Source: Leptothoe spongobia TAU-MAC 1115 (GTDB taxonomy: Bacteria > Cyanobacteriota > Cyanobacteriia > Phormidesmidales > Phormidesmidaceae). From it: a stretch of DNA of 42,147 bases. The stretch is from NCBI RefSeq assembly GCF_018739885.1, contig NZ_JADOES010000046.1:1-42147 (forward strand). The letters run 5' to 3'. This document shows positions 26,243-33,571 of this stretch, piece after piece. The notes under the pieces are model-generated. The model was not told where the DNA came from and did no database searches. It saw only the letters and a program-made list of their open reading frames with translations. A program made the position numbers and the translations under genes. Position 1 is the stretch's first letter. Each line of letters opens with the position of its first letter.

Positions 26243-26881
26243 ATGCCAACTATCGCTGTGATTGATTACGACATGGGTAATCTGCACTCTGCCTGCAAGG
26301 GATTAGAGTTTGCTGGAGCTACGCCGATAGTCACTGATCAACCGGACGTACTACATCAAGCAGATGGTGTGGTGCTGCCAGGGGTGGGGGCCTTTGATCC
26401 AGCCATGCGGCATTTGTGCGATCGCAACCTGGTTCAACCCATTCGTGACGTAATCGCCAGCGGCAAACCCTTTCTCGGTATTTGTGTTGGCCTACAGCTC
26501 TTGTTTGAAGCCTCCGAAGAAGGCGTTGAACCCGGCATTGGGGTACTTAAAGGCACCCTGCGCAAGTTTAAGCCAGAGCCCGATATCACCATTCCCCACA
26601 TGGGTTGGAACCAACTGCAGCTGACCCAGTCCGACCACCCTCTATGGGCCACCATTGCCTCCAACGAATGGGTCTACTTTGTCCACTCCTACTATGCAGA
26701 AACCACCGATCCATCCATTGTTGCGGCCACAGTCACCCACGGCAGTCAAACGGTCACAGCCGCTGTCACCAAAGATAATCTGATGGCAGTCCAGTTTCAC
26801 CCCGAGAAGTCTGCCAGAACAGGGCTACAGCTGCTAGCCAACTTTGTAGAAATGGTGAAACAACCCGTTGCCGTTGGTTAA
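26243..26881 (+). CDS. hisH: Imidazole glycerol phosphate synthase subunit HisH
   Basis: A 212-residue class I glutamine amidotransferase. It releases ammonia from glutamine for HisF, which makes imidazole-glycerol phosphate and AICAR in histidine biosynthesis. IAVIDYDMGNLHS at the start is the HisH signature. The catalytic triad is visible: Cys81 in LGICVGLQLLF, and His186 and Glu188 in QFHPEKS. Length is normal. An ATG two codons earlier (26237) is also possible. No other his gene is in the window, as is usual for cyanobacteria. Its stop codon shares one base with the start of the VanX-type gene. Confidence 0.95.
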   Translation: MPTIAVIDYDMGNLHSACKGLEFAGATPIVTDQPDVLHQADGVVLPGVGAFDPAMRHLCDRNLVQPIRDVIASGKPFLGICVGLQLLFEASEEGVEPGIGVLKGTLRKFKPEPDITIPHMGWNQLQLTQSDHPLWATIASNEWVYFVHSYYAETTDPSIVAATVTHGSQTVTAAVTKDNLMAVQFHPEKSARTGLQLLANFVEMVKQPVAVG

Positions 26882-27585
26882 TGATGGCTAAACCCTATCA
26901 ACGGATTCCGATCCAGGAGTGCGGCGAACCTCTGGTGCCAATTCCCTTGAACCAGTTCGCTGTGGTCGATCCCCATCCCTATGCAGTGCTGGGGGCTCCC
27001 TATGGGGAGCGTTCTCCTTACTATGTGCGGGAGGGGGTACTGCGTGCCCTGCTCCAGGCTCAAGCACATCTGCAGGAGCAAAAGCCCGGCTGGCAAATCC
27101 AAATTTTTGATGCCTATCGTCCCATTGCGGTGCAACAGTTTATGGTGGACTACACCTATGAACAACTGTTAGCAGCCTGGCAAAGTGACCATCCAGCTGG
27201 GCAGACTCCCCCCAAAGAGAAATTGCGCCAAAAGGTGTATCAGTTTTGGGCGGCCCCCAGCGACGATATCGCGACCCCACCCCCCCACAGCACTGGAGCG
27301 GCCATCGACATCACGTTAGTGAACGAACTGCAACGGGTAGTAGACATGGGGGCTGCGATTGATGAAATCTCGGAGCGGTCCTACCCTAATTACTTTGCTG
27401 ATAAACCGGATGGGAAGCTATTTCATCAGCATCGCACCCTGTTGTCAGAGGCGATGCAGGCGGTCGGTTTTCGTCAGCATCCCAATGAGTGGTGGCACTT
27501 TTCCCTGGGGGATCAAATGTGGGCCTGGTTAGGAATCACTGATAGCGACCCAGATGGCGTGGCTCGCTACGGTCGGGCTGAGTAA
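26881..27585 (+). CDS. D-Ala-D-Ala dipeptidase, VanX/DdpX family
   Basis: A 234-residue zinc metallopeptidase. All VanX signatures are present: FDAYRP (Arg80, transition-state stabiliser), HSTGAAIDIT (zinc ligands His136 and Asp143), and EWWHF (catalytic Glu203, zinc ligand His206). The family hydrolyses D-Ala-D-Ala; outside resistance clusters it is thought to recycle D-alanine from peptidoglycan. No vanH or vanA partner is present, so resistance is not implied. The product is cytoplasmic, since no signal peptide is seen. The start overlaps the hisH stop by one base, so translation is probably coupled. Confidence 0.9.
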   Translation: MMAKPYQRIPIQECGEPLVPIPLNQFAVVDPHPYAVLGAPYGERSPYYVREGVLRALLQAQAHLQEQKPGWQIQIFDAYRPIAVQQFMVDYTYEQLLAAWQSDHPAGQTPPKEKLRQKVYQFWAAPSDDIATPPPHSTGAAIDITLVNELQRVVDMGAAIDEISERSYPNYFADKPDGKLFHQHRTLLSEAMQAVGFRQHPNEWWHFSLGDQMWAWLGITDSDPDGVARYGRAE

Positions 27586-27777
27586 GGATTGGGTCCCCCA
27601 TGCAAGCAGATGCATCCAGGCCAAATCTAAAAGAATAAGCATAAAAATGGGGCCATCATGGACACCTGAAACATACTAGTGACCTGTAGGTGTAGACCGT
27701 TGGACGCAAGCCATTTAACCTGGGGCATCTGCAGGTCTGCTAAAACAGTCAACGTTTCGATTTACAAGGGTTTATCC

Positions 27778-28665
27778 ATGGAATTCAAGCAGCTTATCCT
27801 TTTAGGACCTCCCGGTGCCGGGGTAAAGGAACAGGCGGTCACCCTGTCCAAACGCTGGCATATTCCCCAAGTATCCATGGGTCAGCTTATCCGTGAGGCA
27901 ATCGCTAAGGAGTCTGCCACTGGCATTGAGGCACGCCCCTATGTGGAAGCAGGTGAGCTGGTGCCTGATGCTTTGGTCATGAAGCTACTCCGCAAGCGGT
28001 TTGAGCAACCGGATGTCATGCTGCAGGGCTGGGTTTTGGATGGCTTTCCCCGCACGCTAACTCAGGCCCAGGGACTGAATGAGTTTTTAGCAAAGGTGGG
28101 TCAGCCTGTGGCAACGGTTGCTTATCTGAGGGCGATGACTGGACTGTTGATAAACCGACTGACAGCCGAGGGGGAGTATGAACCCATTCCGGCAATTCGT
28201 CGTCGGTTGGCTCGCCATCAGGAAGAGACCGCACCTTTACTCGACTATTATCAGCAGCAGCAACAGCTATCAAAAATCAATGCTAGCCTGTCTGCTGAGG
28301 AGATAACCCAGACATTGGCTGAGTTATTTGAGGAGGAAACCGGAGCCGCTGGTTTTATTCAAGATGAGTCAGAGCTAGATTCTCTTTTGGAAAAAGAATC
28401 TCTGTTGGTGGTAGATTGCATGGCGTCTTGGTGTGGTTCTTGCAAACTGGTAACTCCATTGATCGATCAGCTAGCAGAGACTTATAAGGAACGCGTCAAT
28501 GTGAGAAAAATAGACTTTGATGCGAATAAGCAGGTGCCTAAGCGGTTTGGGCTGAAGGGGATGCCAGCAGTTATGTTTTTTAAAGATGGCGAACTGATGG
28601 AGACGTTGACAGGGGTAAAACCTTATCAGGTATACAATGCTGCGCTAACACGCTTTTTGGAGTGA
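27778..28665 (+). CDS. Adenylate-kinase-like / thioredoxin fusion protein
   Basis: A 295-residue two-domain protein. Residues 1 to about 180 follow adenylate kinase: LILLGPPGAG, a VSMGQLIREAI NMP-binding helix, GWVLDGFPRTLTQAQ, and RRRLARHQEETAPLLDYY. The Walker A loop is altered: after GPPGAG the residues are VKEQ where adenylate kinases have KGTQ, so the essential Lys is displaced or lost. The LID is short and lacks zinc cysteines. Residues from about 190 form a thioredoxin with the active site WCGSC at 218-222 (usually WCGPC) and the cis-Pro motif GMPAVMFF. By inference this is a redox protein with a nucleotide-sensing or inactive kinase domain. The ATG at 27778 begins the first core strand. 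Confidence 0.88.
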   Translation: MEFKQLILLGPPGAGVKEQAVTLSKRWHIPQVSMGQLIREAIAKESATGIEARPYVEAGELVPDALVMKLLRKRFEQPDVMLQGWVLDGFPRTLTQAQGLNEFLAKVGQPVATVAYLRAMTGLLINRLTAEGEYEPIPAIRRRLARHQEETAPLLDYYQQQQQLSKINASLSAEEITQTLAELFEEETGAAGFIQDESELDSLLEKESLLVVDCMASWCGSCKLVTPLIDQLAETYKERVNVRKIDFDANKQVPKRFGLKGMPAVMFFKDGELMETLTGVKPYQVYNAALTRFLE

Positions 28666-29278
28666 TGTATCACAAATGGGATAAAAACAATCCTCCCAAT
28701 GATTAATGGCGGCAATTAAATTTAGGCTAAGGAACAAGGATTCAATTAAACCTATTTCTTCACGTACAGGCGTTCCATGGAACGCCTCTCCAAATCCAAT
28801 ATTTCTGGACCTTATAAAATCCTTAACGAGAAAGATTTTCTCACGTTCCTTCGCCAACAGCGACAAGAAGCAATTTAGTTAAACGTCATATGTCTCTTGT
28901 TCTTATCGATACTGACATTGCTGTTTGCAGCATTACATTTGTATCCCGATATATTTCTCCGAAGCTCCGAAAGTAGAGTCCTACCGAGTCAATAAAATAA
29001 CCCCCTGCTTTGATAAGCATTCCATATCGTTGCCCAATGTCCGTACACACAGAAGTTAACATACGCTTAACATTGGGTTAGAATTGGCAGTCAAGTCACG
29101 AAATTCATCAAAAAAAGTTGATTTGGTGTATTGATCAGCAACGTGTTTTGGCGATTTCCTGGCTTACGTTTGAGCAGCTTTTGGGCTGCAAGTCATGCAC
29201 TTGTATGGCGACTAGGCGGCGTGTTTGTGCTTCAACGATTGTTCAACGTTTGATCGGACACCTGCAGAGGGGTGCTAT
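28666..29278. other. Intergenic stretch with palindromes and a tiny ORF
   Basis: No gene of known family is seen in these 613 bases. They hold a perfect 20-bp palindrome (listed separately), a 33-codon frame at 28777-28878 that starts inside it and resembles nothing I know, and a pair of nested inverted repeats. These are CCCAATGT/ACATTGGG at 29033-29040 and 29070-29077, and GTTAA/TTAAC around 29055-29071. The nested repeats could be an operator for the downstream glycosyltransferase gene. Confidence 0.4.
28768..28787. repeat. Perfect 20-bp palindrome
   Basis: AGGCGTTCCATGGAACGCCT equals its own reverse complement over all 20 bases. It lies about 100 bp after the adenylate-kinase/thioredoxin stop codon. 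It has no T-run after it, so a protein-binding site or a repeat remnant is as likely as a terminator. Confidence 0.85.
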
Positions 29279-30874
29279 ATGCAGAATAAAAATAATAGAC
29301 GCGATCGCAAATCCTTGCGATTTAAGAGTGTGCGTTGGCAAATTGCCAGCAAGCTGATTTTTCTAAATGTGCTTCTAATCGGGCTGCCGACCATTGTTTG
29401 CTACTACAGCCTGACGTTAGGTAACCTCTCGTTAAAATGGCTACATTTCTCACTGGTTATCCTATATTTAACCAGTGCAGCCATGTTGATTGCCGAGTCT
29501 ACCGCAGCCGTTTGGCGACGGTTTGCGGGGCAACCCCGCTTGACGGGACAACCCCGCTTGACGGGACAATCCCGCCTTGCTGGACAATCCCGCCTTGCTG
29601 GACAACCCCGCTTTGCTGGACAATCGCCCTTTTCCCTATCGCCCCCTGATACCTTTAAGCATCGACTAAAGCAGGGCCTTGGCATTAGAGGGGCGGATTT
29701 ACCGATTGAGACCAAGCCTCTGCCCCGCTGTTCGTTTATCGTGGCGGCCTATTTGCCCAATGAACAGAACATTATTTTAGAAACGATTGACCATCTGCTC
29801 AATCGCGTGCATCAGCCTGCAGCTGGCCTAGAAGTCATTCTGGCCTATAACACCCCTGTGGCGCTGCCCATTGAGCACACATTGTCACAACTGGCTAGAA
29901 GATACCCTAACTTTCGGCCCTACCGGGTAAAGGGTAGCCATTCTAAAGCCGAAAATATTAATGCAGCCCTCAATATCGTGACCGGCGACATCACCTGCAT
30001 TCTAGATGCGGACCATCACCCGGCTCCAGACTGTTTTGAGCGGGCGAACCGATGGATTAACAATGGTTATGATGTGGTGCAGGGGCGCAATATGATTCGT
30101 AACCGGGGTGAAAATCTGCTGACCCGTCTGGTTGCGGTCGAGTTTGAGTCCATCTATGGTGTCAGTCATTCTGCCAAGTCGTTGATGGTGGATACGGCCT
30201 TGTTTGGCGGATCGAATGGCTACTGGCGCACATCGGTACTCAAGCAGATCCGATTTAATCCCACCATGCTGACTGAAGATATTGATGCCTCAATACGTAC
30301 TCTGCTACAGGGGTATCGCATTGTCCACGATCGCAGCATTACGGTGACAGAGCTGGCTCCTAACCGTGTGGGCGCTTTTTGGTCCCAGCGCAAGCGCTGG
30401 TCCCAGGGATGGCTAGAAGTTAGCCTGCGTTATCAAAAGCGATTTTGGAAATCGTCCCAGCTCACCTTTGGTCAAAAGCTAGTGTGGACCCACTTGCTAT
30501 ATTACCGAGAGATATTTCCGATTTTGTCGGTGCAAATTTTACCCATTGTCTTGAGCAGCTGGCTGGTGATGGGAACCATTAATTTCACTGATAATTTGTT
30601 TTTGTTATCAGCGACAGTCATTACCTTTTTGAGCAGTGTTTATAAACTGTTGGTAACGGCCAAGGTTGGATATTGTCACTATCCGGGGTATTACTTTTTG
30701 CAATATGCCCTGCTCACACCGTTCTATTCTTTGTTTAAGAATATGATCGCAGTGGTCGCACTCTATGATCACCTCCATGGAAAAACCGACTGGGTGGTCA
30801 CTCCACGGGATGTGGCTCCCGCTGTTGCCAACTTTGAAAAGGTCTACGCCTTGCCTGAAACAGCCAGGCTTTAA
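29279..30874 (+). CDS. Membrane family 2 glycosyltransferase (cellulose/chitin-synthase-like)
   Basis: A 531-residue inner-membrane processive-type GT2 enzyme. Two helices (about 24-45 and 53-75) precede the cytoplasmic catalytic domain, and further helices lie at about 405-510. Catalytic motifs are present: D243 and D245 in ILDADHHP, the TED motif at 332-334, and QRKRW at 370-374 in place of Q(Q/R)xRW. Such enzymes polymerise or transfer sugars from UDP-sugars across the membrane. Between the second helix and the catalytic domain lie six Gly-Gln-Pro/Ser-Arg-type hexapeptides (residues 84-119) encoded by an 18-bp minisatellite. GAGGGG upstream supports the ATG at 29279 over the earlier frame opening at 29225. 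Confidence 0.9.
   Translation: MQNKNNRRDRKSLRFKSVRWQIASKLIFLNVLLIGLPTIVCYYSLTLGNLSLKWLHFSLVILYLTSAAMLIAESTAAVWRRFAGQPRLTGQPRLTGQSRLAGQSRLAGQPRFAGQSPFSLSPPDTFKHRLKQGLGIRGADLPIETKPLPRCSFIVAAYLPNEQNIILETIDHLLNRVHQPAAGLEVILAYNTPVALPIEHTLSQLARRYPNFRPYRVKGSHSKAENINAALNIVTGDITCILDADHHPAPDCFERANRWINNGYDVVQGRNMIRNRGENLLTRLVAVEFESIYGVSHSAKSLMVDTALFGGSNGYWRTSVLKQIRFNPTMLTEDIDASIRTLLQGYRIVHDRSITVTELAPNRVGAFWSQRKRWSQGWLEVSLRYQKRFWKSSQLTFGQKLVWTHLLYYREIFPILSVQILPIVLSSWLVMGTINFTDNLFLLSATVITFLSSVYKLLVTAKVGYCHYPGYYFLQYALLTPFYSLFKNMIAVVALYDHLHGKTDWVVTPRDVAPAVANFEKVYALPETARL
29528..29635 (+). repeat. Coding minisatellite, six 18-bp units
   Basis: Six in-frame 18-bp units encode GQPRLT, GQPRLT, GQSRLA, GQSRLA, GQPRFA and GQSPFS. 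Units 1-2 and 3-4 are pairs nearly identical at base level, so the array has grown stepwise. Because the unit is a multiple of three, copy number can vary without breaking the glycosyltransferase. Confidence 0.95.
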
Positions 30875-31012
30875 AGCAATCTATATCTGAATAATGTTTG
30901 TTTGGGCAAGATGGTTGATCACAGCCGTTAATAGTGTCCCTTGCGTAACAGCTTTAAACCACATTGTTTCAAACCACACTTTTAGAAAACAACTTTTACG
31001 CTCACACCTACT

Positions 31013-32437
31013 ATGACTCGTCGTTTTAGTCGTTCATCAGCGTTGAAACGCTCAGCGACGGTACAGCGCCTTGCCTGGCTAGACGGATTACGCATGTTTG
31101 CTGCCGTCATGATCTTGCTTTACCACGCGCAGTTGCTGTTTACCCAGTATCGCTATACTCCACAGCCCACAGGCCTATTTCACAATTTACAACAGCTGAT
31201 TCCCGAGGTAAATTCTCTCACCACTCTGTCGGGCTGGATCCATTTGTTGGGGACTCCCGCCCTATTTGGGTTTCAGTTTGTCGATGTATTTGTTTTGTTA
31301 AGTGGGTTTAGCCTGATGCTGGCTACCCGACAGCGCTCCTTTGACTGGTTAGCTTTTTGGCAAAAACGTCTATCGCGTTTACTGTGGCCATTTTGGACAG
31401 TGGCGTTGCTCGCTTATCCGATTTTGTGGGTCGTGGGTGCGGCTACCCAAAGTTATATTCCCCCCACTTGGAATCTGTTTGCCGCGTCTACGTTTCCGTT
31501 GTTGTTTGACTATCACGGTAGTCTCTTATTACCCATTAGCGGTCCCTGGTGGTTTATTCCGTTGATCTTGAGTTTTACCTTGTGCTTCCCGGTATTGCAT
31601 CGGTTGATGTATCGCTGGGGAGGACGCAACTTGGTGGTGATCAGTCTCGTGGTCACCCTGGGTTACCGGGCCTTGGCCACCTATGTCTTTGGCGGACAGC
31701 CGACTTATACCATGCTTGATACGGCCCATGGTCCCCTGCCGTTTTATGTGCTGTTGGCTAAGTTAAGTACCTTTGTGATTGGCATGGTCGCGGCCCAGGC
31801 CTATAAGCATGGTCGTGGTGTGCTCTTTTGGTCTCAAGCCAAAGCGTTACAGGTCGGTACGTTACTTTATGGTGTGGGATTTATTTGTCAGTTTTACAAA
31901 CTGGGCTGGCTAGTCTGTGATCTGTTGGTGCCTTTGGGGCTAACGCTAGTGTGCATGGTGGTGTGCCGCTGGTTAACGACAGCTCGATGGAGTCATCACT
32001 TAGCACTGAGTTTAGGTAAGTACAGCTATAGCTTTTTCTTGATCCATAATTTTGTGGTAGACCGGACATTGGGGCTGGTGGTTCAGGGGGATGGTGTGAG
32101 GTATGCGATCGCACTTCCCTTGATGATCCTCGGCACCCTAATCCTCGCCGCCATTGCTGATGCCGTCACACCTCTACTACAAAGAGCCCTGCGCCTCCTA
32201 TGGCAAGACATTGACTATTTGCTAGCTCGCAAACCCGCTGTTGCCATCCCCAGCTGGGTGCCCTCAGTCGGGGATACGGTCCGCTATCTTGATCAACAGT
32301 GGACTGTTCAAGCTGTAGAAGTTTTGCTGGATGATGGCAACTATTATTTATGCAAAATCGCCAATGACCAGCAGACTCGCTGGGTTAGTCAGGAGCAGTT
32401 GCAGCTGATGGCACCAACGGTGATGGCCAGACGTTAG
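31013..32437 (+). CDS. Acyltransferase family 3 membrane protein with C-terminal add-on
   Basis: A 474-residue OafA/NodX-type acyltransferase_3. Family marks are the opening LAWLDGLRMFAAVMILLYHA (with the conserved His), VDVFVLLSGFSLMLATRQR, the KRLSRLLWPFW segment, and about ten membrane helices through residue 400. Family members transfer acyl groups, usually acetyl, to sugars of surface polysaccharides or lipids. The C-terminal 70 residues (VPSVGDTVRYLDQQWTVQAV onward) are soluble and look like a small SH3-like beta-barrel, which is not part of the core family. It lies 138 bp downstream of the GT2 gene on the same strand, so a shared polysaccharide role is likely. Confidence 0.88.
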   Translation: MTRRFSRSSALKRSATVQRLAWLDGLRMFAAVMILLYHAQLLFTQYRYTPQPTGLFHNLQQLIPEVNSLTTLSGWIHLLGTPALFGFQFVDVFVLLSGFSLMLATRQRSFDWLAFWQKRLSRLLWPFWTVALLAYPILWVVGAATQSYIPPTWNLFAASTFPLLFDYHGSLLLPISGPWWFIPLILSFTLCFPVLHRLMYRWGGRNLVVISLVVTLGYRALATYVFGGQPTYTMLDTAHGPLPFYVLLAKLSTFVIGMVAAQAYKHGRGVLFWSQAKALQVGTLLYGVGFICQFYKLGWLVCDLLVPLGLTLVCMVVCRWLTTARWSHHLALSLGKYSYSFFLIHNFVVDRTLGLVVQGDGVRYAIALPLMILGTLILAAIADAVTPLLQRALRLLWQDIDYLLARKPAVAIPSWVPSVGDTVRYLDQQWTVQAVEVLLDDGNYYLCKIANDQQTRWVSQEQLQLMAPTVMARR

Positions 32438-32470
32438 CTCCACACGCCCCATTAAAATCAATCTTTAGGA

Positions 32471-32494
32471 GGGGCAGGGGCTCATCCCTGCTCC
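32471..32494 (+). terminator. Possible hairpin after acyltransferase gene
   Basis: GGGGCAGGG and CCCTGCTCC flank a short loop and can form a GC-rich stem about 35 bp after the acyltransferase stop. No T-run follows, so termination is only possible. Confidence 0.35.
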
Positions 32495-32534
32495 CAATAC
32501 TGAGTCTTTTGTAACGATAATCCTTAAAAACCTC

Positions 32535-32607
32535 AGGCAAATCTCAGGGTTTGCCTAGTCAGTAACAAGAAACTCTCATCGAAACAAAGCAGACTCTCAG
32601 GGTTTGC
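32535..32607 (+). repeat. Inverted and direct short repeats
   Basis: AGGCAAA/TTTGCCT form an inverted repeat at 32535-32556. The 13-mer TCTCAGGGTTTGC occurs at 32542-32554 and again at 32595-32607. They lie upstream of the RTX remnant, in an otherwise gene-free stretch. Confidence 0.6.
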
Positions 32608-32670
32608 TTAGGGGACAGCAAGCAACCTCCGTTAAATTACCAACAGTAATTTGTTAATGAGCTGTTCCCC

Positions 32671-32881
32671 ATGAATCTCACTTCGCTTAACTCTAATGTT
32701 GAGTCCAATGATGTTTTCGGTACGAGTGGAAACGACTTCTTGCAAGGTACAAGCGGTTCTGACCGGATAAATTACTGCCGCAGGTACGGATCTGTTTATT
32801 TTCACTGAGTCTGGTGATGCCATCGCCAATGTGCAGGGTGCCGGTGGTGCAAATCCTGACAGCTTTCTGTTTGTGAGTTAA
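32671..32881 (+). pseudogene. Remnant of a small RTX/calcium-binding protein
   Basis: From the ATG at 32671 the frame encodes a short leader and then SNDVFGTSGNDFLQGTSGSD, the GGxGxDxL-type nonapeptide pattern of hemolysin-type calcium-binding repeats. The frame soon reaches a stop near 32807. In another frame, from about 32768, the sequence continues ITAAGTDLFIFTESGDAIAN to a stop at 32879-32881, an end typical of RTX-like proteins. The join is a frameshift, probably with loss of most of the repeat region. Intact relatives are secreted Ca2+-binding proteins. A strong terminator follows, which fits a once-expressed gene. Confidence 0.7.
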
Positions 32882-32900
32882 GCCTGACTGACTGTCTAAC

Positions 32901-32943
32901 AAAAAGGGGGAGAGTAGTGCTAACTACTTTCCCCCCTTTTTTC
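32901..32943 (+). terminator. Strong intrinsic terminator
   Basis: AAAAAGGGGGAGAGTAGT pairs almost perfectly with ACTACTTTCCCCCCTTTT across a four-base loop, and the descending arm ends in a T-run. It closes the RTX remnant and any upstream transcript. The A-run on the left arm means it could also work in the opposite direction. Confidence 0.9.
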
Positions 32944-33571
32944 TATGGCGTTTAGGGATTTTCAACAGATTTTCAACCATAGCCATGACATCTGTTGACT
33001 TTACTTTTTAATAGGACTCTTGCCATATGAATCAACTTTCGGAGAGAGATTCTCAAATAAGGAATCATCAATATCAGCAGGGACTTGCATTACGGAATAG
33101 CAATGTACTACTCCATGCCTACCGACATAAGACTAGCTATAGTACAAAAACAACTTAATTAAATCTAAGTGCTTACGCAGTCTTTCTGTTCCTAATAGTC
33201 ATCACCATACCGTCTTGTCATAAATTTAGCAAAAGATTTTACTTCCAACAGATTTTAAAAATTGCTAAATCCGCTTAAAATTTACGTCTTTTGGTGCTTT
33301 AAAATACCTTTCTCTTTAGACTATTATGGTCGATTTTTGACGTACCTTCTGGGAATATACGGAAAATTTCACTCTTTTTGCTACTACAGATGCTATTGTC
33401 ATCATAAGAACTCCACAAAAAAAGTCGGAGCCATATCGCATTAAAAACAATTTTGTCGTTGTCGATTTAGGGAAGGGCGCGATCTGTAAATCTTGCTTTA
33501 TGTCAGTATGTTCGAGCCAAGAACCCGAGGATCAATAACGACACCACTTCCATTCATTAGGGTGTATAGAA
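32944..33571. other. AT-rich gene-free region before the fusion gene
   Basis: No supportable gene is seen in these 628 bases, which are clearly richer in A and T than the flanking genes. The 60-codon frame at 33262-33444 is low-complexity, rich in Tyr, Phe, Cys and His, and lacks an ATG, so I do not call it. The stretch probably holds the promoter and leader of the carbamoyltransferase-methyltransferase gene, and might be regulatory or acquired DNA. Confidence 0.45.

Noticed and set aside
26881..27585. Vancomycin-resistance cluster
   Set aside because: Only a VanX-type dipeptidase is present, with no vanH or vanA; lone members are thought to serve D-alanine recycling.
28645..28866. Minus-strand ORF of 73 codons
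   Set aside because: It crosses the 20-bp palindrome, has no recognisable pattern and overlaps the end of the adenylate-kinase/thioredoxin gene.
33262..33444. ORF of 60 codons in the AT-rich gap
   Set aside because: It has no ATG start, has Tyr/Phe/Cys/His-rich low complexity and no ribosome binding site.
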